Assembly (NCBI GenBank): GCA_021737325.1
Contig: JAIPED010000010.1
Coordinates: forward strand, 1-41,452
Source of the DNA: Deltaproteobacteria bacterium
GTDB taxonomy: Bacteria; Desulfobacterota; Syntrophia; Syntrophales; JAIPED01
Length of the DNA: 41,452 bases
Reading direction: 5' to 3'
The position numbers were made by a program, and so were the translations under genes. Below, one piece after another: positions 39,373 through 41,452 of this stretch (position 1 is its first letter; every line of letters starts with the position of its first letter). The notes beneath the pieces are model-generated. The model had not been told where the DNA came from, ran no database searches, and was given only the letters and a program-made list of their open reading frames with translations.

Positions 39373-39699
39373 ATGAAAATACCAAACAAGTTCAAATTGT
39401 TCGGCCAGACAATAACGGTTTCGTTTTGTCCTGATACATTTACCGACTTAGACGGTCATTATGGTTTTGCCTGTTATCGCAAAAACGAGATTCAACTTCG
39501 GCCTCCAACGGCAACGATTCCGTTGTCTGATGAGCAAATTGCACAAACTTTCTATCATGAGTTGATCCATTTTGTCCTTTATCATGCTGGTGCGGCATAT
39601 TCTGGAAAAAGTGATTATATGCACCAGGATGAAGGGTTTGTTGATCTTGTAGGCAGTCTTTTGCATCAGGCTATCAGTACTTTTGAGTTTGAAAAATAA
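39373..39699 (+). CDS. Small HExxH putative metalloprotein (108 aa)
   Basis: MKIPNKFKLFGQTITVSF...'FYHELIHFVLYHAG' zinc-metalloprotease-like motif. ATG at 39373 preferred over 39202, which would overlap the 42-aa gene and attC 2. Confidence 0.7.
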   Translation: MKIPNKFKLFGQTITVSFCPDTFTDLDGHYGFACYRKNEIQLRPPTATIPLSDEQIAQTFYHELIHFVLYHAGAAYSGKSDYMHQDEGFVDLVGSLLHQAISTFEFEK

Positions 39700-39760
39700 C
39701 GCTTCGCTTCAGCAGCGACGGCGCGTTAGCGCCGACGTCGGCTGGAAGCGATTGTTCGAC
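39694..39760 (-). other. attC-like integron recombination site 1
   Basis: Minus strand GTCGAACAATCGCTTCCAGCCGACGTCGGCGCTAACGCGCCGTCGCTGCTGAAGCGAAGCGTTATTT: AAC/GTT, TCGCTTC/GAAGCGA, AGC/GCT, CGAC..GGCGC/GCGCCGTCG, with an extrahelical base. Confidence 0.85.
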
Positions 39761-39768
39761 GACATGGG

Positions 39769-40266
39769 TTACTTTCCTCGAATTGCCGACGCAATTGCCC
39801 TAGCCGCATACTTCGTAAAATCCTCGTCGTCCTTAAAAGTGGCGTTTCTATCTCCGTTGGTGATTTTTAATCTCGCAAGCGTTTCACCTTGTTGATCTAC
39901 AAGGGTAATCGTTAACAGCTTAAACCCTCCGCCCAAAAAGTGAATTGGGTGGATTAGAATTCTTCCGTTGGCATCCCCCAGATTCTTTGTCAGAGGAATA
40001 GCGTATTCATCTTTTAACATAAAAAAGAGGTCATCTCGCAACTGGAGGTCACTTGGCAACTGCCCGGTGCTTACTACTTTTACTTCGGAATCACCTGTGC
40101 TCTTTTTTAGTTGTTCAACTGCTCCTGATTCGTATGCAAACTCAAGAGTCCACGCACTCACTGTTTGTACCTTGTTTCCGGCGTATATCTTCGAATCCAC
40201 GGATGCACAGGCCGATAACACAAAAGCAATAAGTGAGGTCAAAAAAACCACCACAAACCGATTCAT
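39769..40266 (-). CDS. Cassette-borne lipoprotein of unknown function (165 aa)
   Basis: MNRFVVVFLTSLIAFVLSACAS with LSAC lipobox; SD AAAGGAG upstream of ATG 40266. The 40371 ORF start translates the leader repeat. Confidence 0.8.
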   Translation of the reverse strand: MNRFVVVFLTSLIAFVLSACASVDSKIYAGNKVQTVSAWTLEFAYESGAVEQLKKSTGDSEVKVVSTGQLPSDLQLRDDLFFMLKDEYAIPLTKNLGDANGRILIHPIHFLGGGFKLLTITLVDQQGETLARLKITNGDRNATFKDDEDFTKYAARAIASAIRGK

Positions 40267-40287
40267 TTTCTTCTCCTTTGTCGTCGA

Positions 40288-40369
40288 ATCTCGGCGGTAA
40301 GCGGCCCCGCGTAGCGGGAGTCCGTCTTGACTGCCTGGTTCTTCGCCCGAGCGGAGCGAGGGGAAGAAC
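40288..40369 (-). repeat. Cassette leader repeat, copy B (internal 52-bp deletion)
   Basis: Same ends as copy A (ATCTCGGCGGTAAGCGGCCCC...GGGGAAGAAC), but joined within CCCGAGCrGAGCGAGGG; 82 versus 134 bp. Confidence 0.9.
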
Positions 40370-40433
40370 AAGCAATTAAGCGGTTATCCGCATATCATTC
40401 ATTTCAGTTTAATATTCATCTTTGGATATCATT
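40363..40433 (-). other. Candidate attI region
   Basis: Lies between the integrase start and the first cassette. Contains GTTCTTC (minus), the same core as attC 2 and attC 3; no attC-like fold with a second arm was seen. Confidence 0.55.
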
Positions 40434-40669
40434 ATGGAAAAAATACCTCAACAATTATTACATCAATTTGATGCATGTTTAATAAAAAAAGAGGTTTTGG
40501 AACAAAATCATAATCTCTTCAGAAGTTGATCTGATTATCTTAAAACTCAAGTATCCCTATGATCTTATTGTAAAATTGCTATATGGCTGTGGTCTCAGGT
40601 TATTTGAATGCATGAACATAAGAATGAACAGTTTGAATTTTGATGCCCGGATTAAGACTCTTGCTCAAC
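40434..40669 (+). pseudogene. Integron integrase (IntI-type tyrosine recombinase), internally deleted and truncated
   Basis: Frame 40434: MEKIPQQLLHQFDACLIKKEVLEQNHNLFRS*; shifted frame from 40522: EVDLIILKLKYPYDLIVKLLYGCGLRLFECMNIRMNSLNFDARI, the box I region. Truncated at repeat R1. Confidence 0.85.
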
Positions 40670-40746
40670 CGCACTGCCTTGTTTCCGACCGTCATTCCCG
40701 CGAAAGCGGGAATCCAGATGTGTCTGAAGTAACTTGGTTATTTTCG
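40653..40746 (-). repeat. Palindromic repeat family R1, copy b
   Basis: Contains ATTCCCGC-GAAA-GCGGGAAT and AAGACTCTTGCTCAACCGCAC; inverted relative to 41070-41165. Confidence 0.85.
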
Positions 40747-40788
40747 AAGCAAAGAAGATTCTGCTTCCGTTACTGTTTGGAAGAATAG

Positions 40789-40924
40789 GTTGTGCAGTGG
40801 TCTTCTTTGTCATTTCGACCGAAGGGAGAAATCCCTTGGATGTTCTTAGCCAGAACGCTCGTTGTTGATGTTTAAGGGATTCGCGTTCGGAATGACAGAA
40901 AAAGACTCTTGCACAACTGCACAA
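40789..40924. repeat. MITE-like element with long imperfect terminal inverted repeats
   Basis: Left TTGTGCAGTGGTCTTCTTTGTCATTTCGACCGAAGGGAGAAATCCCTT; right (rc) TTGTGCAAGAGTCTTTTTCTGTCATTCCGAACGCGAATCCCTT. Confidence 0.7.
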
Positions 40925-41069
40925 TATAGCCTCCTGATGTTACTCCCGCACCCGTTTTCACGAGTGCAGGCTCCAGCGAAAGTCCAGAGGTGTTTGAAAT
41001 ATTTCAGTTATTAAGACCCTTGCACAGCCTATTCGTCAAAGCAGTAACGAAAGAAGGGTGTGTATGCTT

Positions 41070-41165
41070 ACGAAAATAATCAAATTATTCCAAACATATC
41101 TGGATTCCCGCTTTCGCGGGAATGACGGTCGAAAACAAGGCTGTGCAGTTGTGCAAGAGTCTTTT
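41070..41165 (+). repeat. Palindromic repeat family R1, copy c
   Basis: CTGGATTCCCGCTTTCGCGGGAATGACGGTCGAAAACAAGGCTGTGCAGTTGTGCAAGAGTCTT. Confidence 0.85.
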
Positions 41166-41315
41166 ATTTTCTTCAATCGCGGAGCTTCCGTTGGTGTCTG
41201 CTGAACGAGTTTCGCAAGGGTCTTCCTTATTGAAAAAGTTGCCATGCAGGCCACCCCGCCGCTTTACGCTACCACACCTTGTCAGGGGGGAGCGCAAACA
41301 TCTTCTTTTGCTTGC

Positions 41316-41450
41316 CTACCGCTTGGCCACGAGGCTGGCAGTAAGGTCATACTCCGTTGCCTGTTCAACCCTGCCGAGCACGAAATCACCAGCGTGCAGT
41401 GCGCTTTGGTGGGGGAGGCGCGTAATCCCAACAATCTCGGGAGCCTGTCT
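41316..41450 (-). CDS. C-terminal TRAM region of a RimO/MiaB-type methylthiotransferase (partial; 5' end outside window)
   Basis: Minus frame RQAPEIVGITRLPHQSALHAGDFVLGRVEQATEYDLTASLVAKR*; 'APEI.G', 'GDFV' and 'EYDL' are typical of the RimO TRAM domain. Confidence 0.7.
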   Translation of the reverse strand, partial: RQAPEIVGITRLPHQSALHAGDFVLGRVEQATEYDLTASLVAKR

Positions 41451-41452
41451 GC

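Noticed and set aside
37945-40369. CRISPR array or tRNA-like genes in the repeat region
   Set aside because: Only three leader copies, spaced by whole genes, no regular spacers; multi-arm folds lack tRNA hallmarks (no T-loop or CCA-type acceptor geometry).
40267-40371. N-terminal extension of the 39769-40371 ORF
   Set aside because: Reads through leader copy B; a lipoprotein signal and good SD begin at 40266.
40576-40788. 70-aa ORF as an independent gene
   Set aside because: Its first part is the integrase box I fragment; the remainder is repeat sequence. Treated as part of the intI pseudogene.

Overview
About 37.7 kb of bacterial chromosomal backbone followed by a roughly 3.5 kb accessory patch. 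The backbone, left to right, carries: secD(partial)-secF-membrane protein-lepB-plsC-ftsK; glutaconate CoA-transferase gctB/gctA; a YajD-type HNH protein; an STT3/PglB-like oligosaccharyltransferase; F0 ATP synthase atpB/atpI/atpZ; an EMO-like membrane Fe-S oxidoreductase with etfA/etfB; acsA; folP-ftsH; the cell-shape cluster rodA-mrdA-mreD-mreC-mreB; a GcvH-like protein; an Xaa-Pro peptidase; a TPR-like protein; meaB-mcmB-mcmA; two acyl-CoA dehydrogenases; and a cyclophilin. The right edge holds the C-terminal TRAM region of a RimO-like protein. The most interesting region is 37.85-40.67 kb, which I read as a decayed chromosomal integron. It has an integron-integrase pseudogene (40434-40669), an attI-like junction, three attC-like folded sites, three gene cassettes and the leader of a truncated fourth. 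Three of the four cassette starts share a structured leader with nested hairpins. One cassette holds a 42-aa ORF absent from the supplied track, divergent from a small HExxH protein. Other notable points are a GcvH homologue whose lipoylation lysine is arginine, an F0 cluster without adjacent atpE, a bacterial STT3 with a WWDWG motif, and a family of palindromic repeats that appears to have broken the integrase gene. All calls come from reading the sequence and recalled family knowledge; no searches were run.
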